Assembly (NCBI RefSeq): GCF_029953635.1
Contig: NZ_CP124543.1
Coordinates: forward strand, 2,335,455-2,399,454
DNA: 64,000 nucleotides
Source of the DNA: Halotia branconii CENA392
GTDB taxonomy: Bacteria; Cyanobacteriota; Cyanobacteriia; Cyanobacteriales; Nostocaceae
Direction of reading: 5' to 3'
The first letter of the stretch is position 1. Each line of letters opens with the position of its first letter. The notes below the pieces were generated by a model. It was not told where the DNA came from. It did no database searches and saw nothing but the letters and a program-made list of their open reading frames with translations. Shown in pieces: positions 18,454-27,077 of this stretch. The position numbers were made by a program, and so were the translations under genes.

Positions 18454-18956
18454 GTATCTACTTCACCAGCTTGTTGCAGTGCAACATTAATCAGGGTTTC
18501 ACTTAGCCTAATTCCACGATCAATCATCCTGCCAATTACGTGTCTAATGTAAATAGGGTCTCCTTCTCGCTTCGCGCACAGCAAAATACCGATAGTACCT
18601 GTAATAGAAAGACCATTTAATCTAGCAACTCGTCTACCCGCAGTTTCATCAATACAAACTGTGTGAATATTTTCATTGAGCGCCAGTTGGATAACAGAAG
18701 CTTCTCCTAAATCGAGAGAATTGAGTAAGAATGGAGAAATATTATTTAAGGGTGTTTGTAATTTTTGTAGCCAAATTGCATCCTCAAATTCACTTATAGC
18801 AAATCCGCTTGCACCTCCAGCAAGTATTTCTTGACAAACTTCAAAGGGAACTAAAACCTGAGTATACAAAGATTGTAGTATTCTTAAATGTCCTACTGCC
18901 GCTATTATAGAAATAAGTGGTGCTGTATTGATAACGATTATATTGGTATCAGGCAT
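18450..18956 (-). CDS. DUF3368 PIN-like toxin
   Basis: The 168-residue protein has a PIN-type start (VINTAPLISI, where N replaces the more common D), an acidic middle (LDLGEASVIQLALNE) and CIDETAGRRVARLNGL, the conserved D-E/D-x2-GR motif of DUF3368. It is expected to be a VapC-like ribonuclease toxin. The start overlaps the upstream UPF0175 antitoxin gene by 8 nt, as in classic toxin-antitoxin operons. Confidence 0.85.
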   Translation of the reverse strand: MPDTNIIVINTAPLISIIAAVGHLRILQSLYTQVLVPFEVCQEILAGGASGFAISEFEDAIWLQKLQTPLNNISPFLLNSLDLGEASVIQLALNENIHTVCIDETAGRRVARLNGLSITGTIGILLCAKREGDPIYIRHVIGRMIDRGIRLSETLINVALQQAGEVDT

Positions 18957-19200
18957 TTTCTAAATCAGATATAACTTCTTCTTCTGTTAAATCAATCATT
19001 GCCACATGATAACGGTGTAAATTAAATAAAAAATTTACCCTATTTATACCTGCTAACTGTGCAGCTAAACCAGAAGAAATACGTTTCATTTCAAATAATT
19101 TTACTGCCATCGCCATTTTTGCTTCTTGTTCAAATTGTTCTCGCGTTTGTTGTAAGGCATCCGGTAAAGTTTCTGGGTAGTCAATTTTAAGTTGTGACAT
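18949..19200 (-). CDS. UPF0175 family antitoxin
   Basis: This 83-residue protein reads LPDALQQTREQFEQEAKMAMAVKLFEMKRISSGLAAQLAGINRVNFLFNL, the UPF0175 core with its helix-turn-helix-like segment. The family is the usual partner of DUF3368 toxins, and here the genes overlap. It is likely both neutraliser and autoregulator. Confidence 0.85.
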   Translation of the reverse strand: MSQLKIDYPETLPDALQQTREQFEQEAKMAMAVKLFEMKRISSGLAAQLAGINRVNFLFNLHRYHVAMIDLTEEEVISDLENA

Positions 19201-19311
19201 AATTAGATGAGTTAACTTTGTAAATGAATATTTATAATAATATTTTTAAGCGGCGATCGCTTGTAGTTTCAGTTGGGCAAACCAAGGATGATCGCTATTA
19301 ATTTAAGCTGC

Positions 19312-19641
19312 TTAAAACTGAGGCTTAATATACAAATCCCATAATTCCTTTAAGCGCTTTGCATCTGATTGAGAAATTTGTCCTATTTTAGCCAGCAATA
19401 GAGACTTTTCTAGGCAGTCTAATCGAGACAAACGTACGGTTGAAACTACACGTAAGCTACTTATAGCCCAATCATTTAGAATGATATCAGTTTGTGTGCG
19501 TGGTTTGGCAGATGTAACTACTGCTGCGACAAAATCATCTCCATCTATCCACAACACAAGTATAGGGCGCTTTTTAAAACCTTTACCGCTGGTGAATGGA
19601 ATATCTGCTAACTAAAACTCACCGGCTTGGATAGTCGTCAT
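19312..19641 (-). pseudogene. PemK/MazF-type toxin gene with an early nonsense codon
   Basis: The minus-strand frame from ATG at 19641 reads MTTIQAGEF-stop-LADIPFTSGKGFKKRP and continues ILVLWIDGDDFVAAVVTS to the true end at 19312. This is a 109-residue PemK/MazF-like toxin whose tenth codon is TAG (19614-19612). Family members usually have a Trp (TGG) there (GE-F/I-W-LAD). The rest of the frame, including SKPRT-type and LSRLDCLEKSLLLAKIGQ motifs, is intact. Translation from internal GTG/TTG codons near 19560 would yield only an 81-83-residue fragment lacking the first strand. The upstream antitoxin gene overlaps its start. Confidence 0.8.
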
Positions 19642-19840
19642 AAAGTCCTTCGTCTTCTGGTGCGTAGCCGTTCAAAAAAGCATTATGGCTGCGAGTGCTT
19701 TCGGATTCTTCCGCTTTTTGTTGGATGGTGATTACCCAGCGTCCTGTAGTAATATTTTCGAGTATTGATTCTGGAAAATTTAATTTTTCTCCAGGCTTGA
19801 GTTCAATCTCATAAGTTAGAGTAGTCAGTTTATTTTCCAT
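19619..19840 (-). CDS. putative antitoxin of the PemK-type module
   Basis: This 73-residue acidic protein (LTYEIELKPGEKLNFPESILENI, then GRWVITIQQ) has a disordered, acidic tail (EDEGLYDDYPSR) typical of toxin-wrapping antitoxins. Its end overlaps the start of the broken PemK-like frame by 23 nt, and its own start overlaps the end of the TPR gene by 11 nt. Assignment rests mainly on context. Confidence 0.65.
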   Translation of the reverse strand: MENKLTTLTYEIELKPGEKLNFPESILENITTGRWVITIQQKAEESESTRSHNAFLNGYAPEDEGLYDDYPSR

Positions 19841-21236
19841 AACTGTTAGTTAGGTTTTTCATAACTTGAAAGCGCTCATTTTTGTGAAGATTACCAAAAT
19901 CTGAATTATATTTTGCTTTTTCTCGATATTTTTTAGGACTCATAGTTATTGCATGTTGTAGGTTTTCAATTGCCAATTGTCCAAGACCTTGTAAGGCAAA
20001 GCAACAAGCCTTATAGTAATAAACTCCAGCGCAGCATTCAGGTTTGATTGTAGTAGCTTTATCATAACTGACGAGCGCTTGTTCATAATTACCTAGGTTA
20101 TAAAATGCCATGCCACGAGCGCCCCAAATTTCGATATCGTTATTATTAATTTTTAGCGCTTGGTCATAGCTGACAATTGCATCTTCGTAACGACCTAATT
20201 CACTAAACGATAGTCCCCGATGATACCAAGTCCAACAGTCATTAGGATTGAATGCAATAACTTTGTCATAATTAGTGATTGCCTCTTCATAGCGCCCTAA
20301 TTTACGTAGTGCTTCACCTTTCTTATACCAAGACGAATAGTTCTCTGGTTTTAACTTAATAACTTTGTCATAACTGATGATTGCTTCTTCGTATCTTTGT
20401 ACTTTAAACAGCGCGTCTCCCCGATTATGCCAAGCTTGGTAGTAATTAGCTTTAATTGTTAATGATTGGTCATAGGAGGCGATAGCCTGTTTGTAATTTT
20501 GTTCTGCAAACTGTAAGTTTCCCAACTCTAACAGTAAGTGAAACTGACTACTAGGTGAATTATAATTTTCATCTATTAATTCCTGAATTATTAGTATTTC
20601 TTGAGTTCTTTGTACTGGCGTTAGAGTGAGATATTTTTCATAATCTCCATCTTGAAGTATACGTAGTGATTCTTGCTCTAGGGTTTCTGAATCTATAGGA
20701 AAGTCAAACAACCCTGAACGCCAATCAAAAAAGTCTGGGGCGCGTTGAATAAAATATTTAATAGCAAATAAAGGTAACAAAAAAACAAAACAAATATGAA
20801 AGTTATCTCTAAAACGTTCTCGCTGTTGATTGAGGTTAATTAAAACAGATGGTACACCTTTCCAACTATATGAATAGATATCTCTACTATTCCAACCTGT
20901 TAAGGCTTTACATTCTTCATACTCATAAAATGAATGCTCTAATCCTGTAATAAATAAGATATTTATTTGTTCTTTATTAGATAAATTATCAATTATTTCA
21001 TATAAATTATCAACAGCTTGGTTTAATCGCAAAACTTCAATATTTCTATTAGTAATTTCTTTTTTCACTTTGCCAATTATCTGCTCACCTTCAGCAGGGG
21101 AACATCGGGCAAATAATAAACTAAAGCCTTCTGTAAATTTCAGAGTCCGAACTAAGGCTCGATATTCTTCATCTGGGTCTGGTGGTAAATCTTGATCCCA
21201 ATCGCTCAACTCTAGTTTCATAAATCTGCATCTCAC
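19830..21236 (-). CDS. TPR protein with N-terminal NTPase-like domain, partner of AAA ATPase
   Basis: The protein has 468 residues from GTG at 21236, or 463 from ATG at 21221 (MKLELSDWD). The N-terminal ~210 residues contain FARCSPAEGEQ, a Walker-B-like strand (INILFITGLEH), PSVLINLNQQRERF and a conserved-looking end (APDFFDWRSGLFDF), but no Walker A. About six to seven TPR units follow (from about residue 230, for example YKQAIASYDQSLTIK). The GTG start overlaps the ATPase stop by 4 nt (GTGA), implying coupled translation. TPR arrays bind proteins; the N-domain may be an inactive NTPase that pairs with the upstream ATPase. Function unknown. Confidence 0.75.
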   Translation of the reverse strand: MRCRFMKLELSDWDQDLPPDPDEEYRALVRTLKFTEGFSLLFARCSPAEGEQIIGKVKKEITNRNIEVLRLNQAVDNLYEIIDNLSNKEQINILFITGLEHSFYEYEECKALTGWNSRDIYSYSWKGVPSVLINLNQQRERFRDNFHICFVFLLPLFAIKYFIQRAPDFFDWRSGLFDFPIDSETLEQESLRILQDGDYEKYLTLTPVQRTQEILIIQELIDENYNSPSSQFHLLLELGNLQFAEQNYKQAIASYDQSLTIKANYYQAWHNRGDALFKVQRYEEAIISYDKVIKLKPENYSSWYKKGEALRKLGRYEEAITNYDKVIAFNPNDCWTWYHRGLSFSELGRYEDAIVSYDQALKINNNDIEIWGARGMAFYNLGNYEQALVSYDKATTIKPECCAGVYYYKACCFALQGLGQLAIENLQHAITMSPKKYREKAKYNSDFGNLHKNERFQVMKNLTNSYGK

Positions 21237-22567
21237 TCAGGAGCAAATTGTTGATTAAAAGCATCTTGAAATTCTTTAATGCCTTTAATTAAAGGATGAA
21301 TATCATACCAACATTGAATTTGTTCGTCAGCATCACGATAGCGATATTCTAAAATACAGCGGTTAAATAATAAGTTACGATGCCGTTCATCATTTTCTAT
21401 TTGCTTAAAATGATAAACTTTTGCTAGTGCTAGCCATTCATCGGCATAAACTGTATTACGGTAGGTAATTCTCGTTTCACTAATTGAACGTTGTAAAACT
21501 TTTTTAGAAATGGGCAGAGTATCAGTGTATTTAATCGCTTCCTTCATTAATAATAGCAAATTCCGCACGTGACCCCCACTCATCAGGCATAGTTGCTGTA
21601 AAGTTTCCGGCTGCTCAAACATATCTGTAATCGAAAGATTCGAGTCAACACGACTAATTCGTTTTTGTAATACTTCTTTGACTTTATCGATTCCTCGTTG
21701 ATAGCTTTGATTATCTGGAGTTTGCACCATAATCATCGGCAAAACTTGAGCATCACTACCATAGATATCTCGTAAATCTGTAGCGCGGTTAGAATACACT
21801 AGCGAAATTGGTACTGTATAAATTAAATGACAATCTAAAGCTTTGAGTTGTTCGCTACGGTCTAAAAAAATATGCTCGTGATTGCTACGTCCATCTTCTT
21901 GAGTTATGGGTACAATCCGGTCAAGATTATCAGCGATAACTACTAATTGAGAATATCCATCAGGTAAGCGTTTTTTGGCATCTTCAATAAACTGATTTAA
22001 GGCTGCAATTAAAGTTGTAGTATGGGGGTCAACTCGCTCACGAATTTTGTGGCGCAGAGTAGGTTCAGTTCTTAAATTAGCTGTAATTTTGGCAAATAAA
22101 GGGATTTCTTTCTCTACACTCAGACCTTCTAAAGATACGTTAGGAATCACATCTTTTAAATCATGCCATCTATCTTTTAACCATGTCAGCAAAGGTTCAG
22201 GATTAGCGTTATCTTTTAATGCTTCTAATAAACATCGCGTACAAGCTAAAAGAATATCTGTATATTGGGCATCTTCGGGTTCGATATCTTCTTTATCGGC
22301 AGCAAAATAAACCACAAAGCAGCCTTGGTCATCTAAATATTTTTGCAGACGTAGCAATTCTGTGGATTTACCTGCACCACGATGACCTGCATAAAGTTGA
22401 CAGGTTATTCTATCTGAATACAAAATTTCTCTACCTACCTCTACCAGAATGTCACCATCTCCCCGCACCTCTTTACAATCGACGTAAGCAGGATCTCCGG
22501 CGGGTAAAGGTCGAAATGGGTCAAAAGTATTATATATCTGCTTTAAAAGGGCAAAATTTTGTTGCAT
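21233..22567 (-). CDS. AAA-type ATPase, partner of TPR protein
   Basis: The protein has 444 residues from ATG at 22567 (MQQNFALLKQIYNTF); a longer frame begins at 22594. Walker A is GHRGAGKST (about residues 61-69 of the shorter form) and Walker B is LVVIADNLDRI. Later motifs include a LSGGHVRNLLLLM sensor/winged-helix region. It resembles STAND/Orc-like ATPases and has no membrane segment. It forms a two-gene unit with the downstream TPR gene (4-nt overlap), followed by two toxin-antitoxin cassettes. A conflict or signalling role is an inference from context only. Confidence 0.75.
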   Translation of the reverse strand: MQQNFALLKQIYNTFDPFRPLPAGDPAYVDCKEVRGDGDILVEVGREILYSDRITCQLYAGHRGAGKSTELLRLQKYLDDQGCFVVYFAADKEDIEPEDAQYTDILLACTRCLLEALKDNANPEPLLTWLKDRWHDLKDVIPNVSLEGLSVEKEIPLFAKITANLRTEPTLRHKIRERVDPHTTTLIAALNQFIEDAKKRLPDGYSQLVVIADNLDRIVPITQEDGRSNHEHIFLDRSEQLKALDCHLIYTVPISLVYSNRATDLRDIYGSDAQVLPMIMVQTPDNQSYQRGIDKVKEVLQKRISRVDSNLSITDMFEQPETLQQLCLMSGGHVRNLLLLMKEAIKYTDTLPISKKVLQRSISETRITYRNTVYADEWLALAKVYHFKQIENDERHRNLLFNRCILEYRYRDADEQIQCWYDIHPLIKGIKEFQDAFNQQFAPE

Positions 22568-22651
22568 AGTTAGAGTTTCCCTGTGTAGCGCCATATTATA
22601 CTAAATCCGCTGGAATTAGTACGATAGTTGTCAGTGGTCAGTTGTCAGATG

Positions 22652-22726
22652 CGTAGGTTGGGTTAAGCGCAGCGCAACCCAACATGGATGAAGTTGTTGG
22701 GTTTCCTTACGTCAACCCAACCTACA
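22652..22726 (-). repeat. 75-bp palindromic MITE-like repeat, copy 1
   Basis: The ends are inverted repeats built on GTAGGTTGGGTT. The reverse complement matches 62805-62879 with about three mismatches in 75 bases. The 240-bp gap between the ATPase and cofG genes holds this element and a TGTCAGT-type repeat, but no gene. Confidence 0.8.
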
Positions 22727-22833
22727 CATTTTGATTTTTTAGCTTAACTGAACCGTATTGAGTAGGGAACATGTTGTGTCCTTACCCCCTATTTTTGTAA
22801 AAAAGAAACTGGGATTAAAACAGTGAACAGTTA

Positions 22834-23865
22834 TCAAGTGGCTTTTGATTGATAACTGATAACTGTTAAAGTTTCTCGCCATTGTTTCACTGCTGTTGGC
22901 AATTCCCCTGATAACCAATGATCAAATTGCGGATAAATTGGTAAACGCGCTACCAATTCCCACCCCGCAGGTTGTAAAATTTCTCTCAAAGCCTGTTCCT
23001 GAACATGAGGATAATCGGGGTTTACTTCGTCTTTTGGGCTGATTCCGCCTAAATCTCTCGCGCCGGCTTCTAAACAAGCGAGTAACCATTGGTCATCTTT
23101 AACTAAATTCGGCGGAATTTGAATTGTAATATCTGGCGGTAAAATCTGACGTGCTTTAGCAATAAGTTCTGGTAGTTGATAGAGGTCAAATGCAGGTGCA
23201 TCAAAGGTTTGCTGAGTTCCCGGACTGTGGGGTTGCAAAATTACTTCTTGGATGTGATGGTAACGCTGATGCAAGTCAGTTATGGCTGCTAATGTTTCCC
23301 ACCAATCACTTTCTGTTTCCCCAATTCCCAAAAGTAAGCCTGTTGTGAAGGGAATCTGCAACTCTCCTGCCCATTTTAATTGTTGCAGTCTAAGTTCTGG
23401 TAACTTACTCGGTGCATGGCGATGGACTGTATTTAACAATGCTGGGGTTAGCTGTTCCAGCATCAAACCCATTGAAACATTGACATGCTTCAGCTTTTGC
23501 ATTTCTGCAAAACTCAGTGGCCCGACATTGGTGTGTGGTAACAATCCCATAGCTAATGCTAACTCGCACAAATCGTAAATCCGCTGAAACCACTGCTGAC
23601 GCTTTGGTGAATGGGGATGCACTTCACCACTGAGGATGAGAATTTCACAAACTTTCTGGTTTAGCAGTTGTTTGAAGATGCTTTGCGCTGTTGATAAACT
23701 CATCCAAGGATTTTGATTGGGTTCGGTGCGAAAGTTGCAGTAAGTGCAGCGATTAAAGCACTCATAAGTCGGAACAATTGTATAAGCAGGGCTATATGTA
23801 ACAGTGCAAGTATCAGAGATGAGCATAAGTAGTCGGCGTAAATAATTATTGTTGGGTTCAAGCAT
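22834..23865 (-). CDS. cofG: 7,8-didemethyl-8-hydroxy-5-deazariboflavin synthase subunit CofG
   Basis: This 343-residue radical SAM enzyme carries the cluster motif CFNRCTYC (CX3CX2C), then a GEVHPHS-type SAM-binding segment, LLLGIGETESDW and EAGARDLGGISP. With CofH it makes the deazaflavin chromophore (8-HDF/Fo) used by cyanobacterial photolyases. ATG at 23826 (MLISDTCTVTYSP) is an alternative start that removes a weakly conserved N-terminus. No cofH lies in the window. Confidence 0.9.
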   Translation of the reverse strand: MLEPNNNYLRRLLMLISDTCTVTYSPAYTIVPTYECFNRCTYCNFRTEPNQNPWMSLSTAQSIFKQLLNQKVCEILILSGEVHPHSPKRQQWFQRIYDLCELALAMGLLPHTNVGPLSFAEMQKLKHVNVSMGLMLEQLTPALLNTVHRHAPSKLPELRLQQLKWAGELQIPFTTGLLLGIGETESDWWETLAAITDLHQRYHHIQEVILQPHSPGTQQTFDAPAFDLYQLPELIAKARQILPPDITIQIPPNLVKDDQWLLACLEAGARDLGGISPKDEVNPDYPHVQEQALREILQPAGWELVARLPIYPQFDHWLSGELPTAVKQWRETLTVISYQSKAT

Positions 23866-23966
23866 AGGGCATTGGTAAATTCTTACTCATGCCTCGTACT
23901 TCAGCTTTAAAGTGAAACGATATGAGCTTTATACAGGGTTACTAAAAAAATTTTTTCTCAAAATAC

Positions 23967-23995
23967 TTTACAAATCGCAATATATTTCGTAACAT
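23967..23995 (+). promoter_or_regulatory. psbA promoter (-35/-10)
   Basis: TTTACA (23967-23972) and TAACAT (23990-23995) are separated by 17 nt, a sigma70-type promoter. The transcript would start near 24002, giving a leader of roughly 55 nt before psbA, typical for this gene. Confidence 0.6.
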
Positions 23996-24056
23996 AAGTT
24001 TACAGGCACAAACAAAGAGCCTGATACATACATAAAACAATCGCAATCATAAAAAC

Positions 24057-25139
24057 ATGACTACAACCTTACAACAGCGCTCCAGCGCCAACGTATGGGA
24101 GCAATTCTGTAATTGGATCACCAACACCAACAACCGTATATATATTGGTTGGTTCGGCGTACTAATGATTCCCGCCTTGCTAGCTGCCACCACCTGCTTC
24201 ATCATCGCCTTCATCGCCGCACCTCCAGTAGACATCGATGGCATCCGCGAACCAGTAGCAGGTTCCTTGATTTACGGCAACAACATCATCTCCGGTGCAG
24301 TTGTGCCTTCCTCTAACGCTATCGGCTTACACTTCTACCCCATTTGGGAAGCAGCATCCTTAGACGAATGGCTTTACAACGGTGGCCCTTACCAATTGAT
24401 AGTCTTCCACTTCCTAATCGGCGTATTCTGCTACTTAGGTCGTGAATGGGAACTATCCTACCGCTTAGGAATGCGTCCTTGGATTTGCCTAGCCTTCTCT
24501 GCCCCAGTAGCAGCAGCAACCGCAGTCTTCTTGGTATATCCCATCGGACAAGGTTCATTCTCTGACGGTATGCCCTTGGGTATCTCCGGAACCTTCAACT
24601 TCATGATTGTCTTCCAAGCAGAACACAACATCTTAATGCACCCCTTCCACATGCTAGGTGTAGCTGGTGTATTCGGTGGTTCCTTGTTCTCTGCAATGCA
24701 CGGTTCACTAGTAACATCTTCCTTGGTTCGTGAAACAACCGAAACCGAGTCACAAAACTACGGTTACAAGTTCGGTCAAGAAGAAGAAACCTACAACATC
24801 GTCGCTGCTCACGGTTACTTCGGTCGTCTCATCTTCCAATACGCATCTTTCAACAACAGCCGTTCACTGCACTTCTTCCTAGCTGCTTGGCCTGTGATTG
24901 GTATCTGGTTCACAGCGTTGGGTGTAAGCACAATGGCTTTCAACCTCAACGGTTTCAATTTCAACCAGTCTGTGATTGACTCTCAAGGTCGCGTTATCGC
25001 TACCTGGGCTGATGTAATCAACCGCGCTAACTTGGGTATGGAAGTAATGCACGAGCGTAACGCTCACAACTTCCCCTTAGACTTGGCTGCTGGTGATGTT
25101 GCTCCTGTTGCTTTAACTGCACCTGCTATTAACGGTTAA
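24057..25139 (+). CDS. psbA: photosystem II D1 protein (Glu130 form)
   Basis: A full-length 360-residue D1 reaction-centre protein with five membrane helices. Seen directly: Tyr161, Asp170, Glu189, His190, His198 and His215, covering the redox tyrosine, manganese ligands and chlorophyll/iron ligands. Residue 130 is Glu (CYLGREWEL), the high-light or standard D1:2 type rather than the Gln130 D1:1 form. The C-terminal extension after DLA (Ala344) is 16 residues and is removed by CtpA. Codon use is strongly biased, as for a highly expressed gene. A promoter lies at 23967 and a terminator at 25164. Confidence 0.99.
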   Translation: MTTTLQQRSSANVWEQFCNWITNTNNRIYIGWFGVLMIPALLAATTCFIIAFIAAPPVDIDGIREPVAGSLIYGNNIISGAVVPSSNAIGLHFYPIWEAASLDEWLYNGGPYQLIVFHFLIGVFCYLGREWELSYRLGMRPWICLAFSAPVAAATAVFLVYPIGQGSFSDGMPLGISGTFNFMIVFQAEHNILMHPFHMLGVAGVFGGSLFSAMHGSLVTSSLVRETTETESQNYGYKFGQEEETYNIVAAHGYFGRLIFQYASFNNSRSLHFFLAAWPVIGIWFTALGVSTMAFNLNGFNFNQSVIDSQGRVIATWADVINRANLGMEVMHERNAHNFPLDLAAGDVAPVALTAPAING

Positions 25140-25163
25140 TCAGTAATTAGGTCAAATAAAATC

Positions 25164-25194
25164 AAAGGCGCTCTCCAAAAGGAGGGCGCTTTTT
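25164..25194 (+). terminator. psbA terminator
   Basis: A 13-bp stem with two wobble pairs (25164-25176 with 25181-25193), AAAA loop and TTTT end, 25 nt after the psbA stop. Confidence 0.75.
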
Positions 25195-25433
25195 GAATAA
25201 GATGTCAGCAAAAGTTAGAATTACTGAAATTAAGTAAGATTTAACTAATCGCTAGGTAGTTAAAGACTTTAAAGCCTCTTACCTACCATATATTGGCATT
25301 CTATTTGCTTATTGATACATAGAACTAAGTATATGAAAATTCTTTAGCTCTGATACCATTTTCTGTAATTTCCTACTCGCTAGGAAAATAATTGAATAGG
25401 AATTAAGTAATTTGATATCTAAGGAGGAGTGAA

Positions 25434-25871
25434 ATGGGACTTAGTGACGGACTCTCGAACCCCAAAAAGAAAGCAATGGTCGTTGATGATTGCTGCAACA
25501 TGATAGAAGCGCAACTTGCTTCCAAGTCAGGTTTCAGCGGTGTCGCCTTGAAAACCGCTTTTGCGGCTCTTAAAGGGGTTAAACCAGGGTATATTAGTTA
25601 CGTCGTCGAGCAGATTTTGCCACAGTGTTTTGTAGCGATTGATCCCATTTGGAATGAGGGTGTGGAGAAGGGTGACCCCGTTGAGCATCTTGCTACAAAC
25701 CGTTCTCGTACTGCGGACGCGTTACTCAGCGTTACTGATGCCAGGGCTAAAAACGTGAAGCGCCAAATCGTGCGCGGAACCTATGAAAAACTCCGCGGCT
25801 CAGCCAAACAACATGTAGAGGAGGCAGTTCCAGACTTAGCGAAGGTAGTCGATAAGTACACCAAGGTTTAA
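25434..25871 (+). CDS. DUF6918-like conserved protein
   Basis: This 145-residue soluble helical protein (MGLSDGLSNPKKKAMVVDDCCNMIE, FSGVALKTAFAALKGVKPGYI, HLATNRSRTADALLSVTDARA) matches a family I recall as DUF6918; the name is from memory. AAGGAGGAG right before the ATG is a strong ribosome site. Function unknown. A strong terminator follows at 25920-25963. Confidence 0.7.
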   Translation: MGLSDGLSNPKKKAMVVDDCCNMIEAQLASKSGFSGVALKTAFAALKGVKPGYISYVVEQILPQCFVAIDPIWNEGVEKGDPVEHLATNRSRTADALLSVTDARAKNVKRQIVRGTYEKLRGSAKQHVEEAVPDLAKVVDKYTKV

Positions 25872-25919
25872 TCAACAAAGAAGAGTACTTTTAGGTAATA
25901 TTTGTATATCTGTAATAAA

Positions 25920-25963
25920 AAGTGAGATGAAATCATTGCGATCGCAGTCATTTCATCTCACTT
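25920..25963. terminator. strong hairpin terminator
   Basis: Perfect 14-bp stem (25920-25933 with 25950-25963) whose loop contains a GCGATCGC octamer. It lies about 50 nt after the DUF6918-like stop. Confidence 0.65.
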
Positions 25964-26027
25964 CAACTTTTAATCGGATTTTAGCCAATTTTGCCTGTAA
26001 TCTAACTTCTTGGTAAAGGGACTTATC

Positions 26028-26175
26028 GCCGCAGGGAGCAGGGAGCAGGGGAGCAGAGGCAGGGGGGCAGGGAGCAGGGAGAAAAGGAGAAAGAGGAATT
26101 TTTCTTTATCCCCCTTGCACCCCGCACCCTGCTCCAATTTCTCTTCTCCATGCCCCATGCCCAATGCCCCATGCC
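26028..26175. repeat. purine-rich GGAGCAG heptamer tract and CCCATGC repeats
   Basis: Irregular GGGAGCAG units cover 26034-26090, and CCCATGCCC/CCCAATGCC units cover 26150-26175. Similar tracts occur at 30902-30950 (complement), 37538-37562, 46591-46630 and 59760-59815. They are a dispersed low-complexity family with no coding content. Confidence 0.7.
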
Positions 26176-26182
26176 CAATGCC

Positions 26183-26992
26183 CTATTTCACCACTTGCAA
26201 ACGCTGAGTGACCATTGTCATGCCATCACCTCGAAGAATTACCGCAGAAATCCACTGACTACCAGGGGTGGAGGGTGCGCGTCCTGTTTTAAACAATCCG
26301 CCAGATGTCAGTAATTGCAAATCTACAGAGGTGGGATTAAGATATTTGCTGGCTTGGACAGGTTCTTCTAAGGCTGTTCCCAGCAGAAAATCCTCACCCA
26401 GGGGTTCTTTAACGATCGCATCAAAGCTATACTGTTGTCCTATTTTCACTTGCTGTGGCAAATTAATATCGACTTGAGGCGGCTTTTTCCCAGAGGTAAG
26501 TTGTGTGCGTTCGGATAAAATGTCTTGGCGGACAATTTTTGCACCTGTGATCCGCTGACGAGATTTAATTGTGGCATTGAGAGCCATATTATTACTATTA
26601 GCAGAAGGTAAACCAGTGATGTTAGTTACTGTTTCGGCAATAATGGCATTGCCTTCTGATTTCCAAGATTGTAGCTGTGTACTATATCGTAACTGTGGAT
26701 ATCGCTTCCACAATGTCATGAGGGATTTTTCTAAAGTCTGACGGTTTAATCCATCCCCACTACTAAAAGTAGGAGCATAAAATTGCATTACCCCCTTGAC
26801 ATTGCTTTGAGTTGCTGCTGTATCGATTCGCATCAACAGATTTTTCAGTTCCGCTGGGGCATTATCGGGTGTAGCAGCTTGAACCTGTGGTAAATTACTG
26901 GTTACACCAAATGTCAGTAAGGACAAAACTAACCAGATGCTAGGAGAAAATTTTCGTTGGCGTTTGCGTAATAAAGCAATAATGTTAGTCAT
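26183..26992 (-). CDS. exported NTF2-like protein
   Basis: The 269-residue protein has a basic N-terminus and a hydrophobic signal segment (IWLVLSLLTFGVTSNLPQVQAA). A SnoaL/NTF2-like region follows (LLMRIDTAATQSNVKGVMQFYAPTF, LEKSLMTLWKRYPQLRY), then a beta-rich C-terminal half (QVKIGQQYSFDAIVKEPLGED). It probably acts in the periplasm. No enzymatic residues are recognised. It is divergent from murG, 85 bp away. Confidence 0.65.
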   Translation of the reverse strand: MTNIIALLRKRQRKFSPSIWLVLSLLTFGVTSNLPQVQAATPDNAPAELKNLLMRIDTAATQSNVKGVMQFYAPTFSSGDGLNRQTLEKSLMTLWKRYPQLRYSTQLQSWKSEGNAIIAETVTNITGLPSANSNNMALNATIKSRQRITGAKIVRQDILSERTQLTSGKKPPQVDINLPQQVKIGQQYSFDAIVKEPLGEDFLLGTALEEPVQASKYLNPTSVDLQLLTSGGLFKTGRAPSTPGSQWISAVILRGDGMTMVTQRLQVVK

Positions 26993-27077
26993 TTGGTAAG
27001 AGTTTACTGATTTAAGTACAGAAGGTCAGGAAATTGTTTTATCTTAGTTAAGCTAGGCGCTAAACGGTAGAGGTTTG

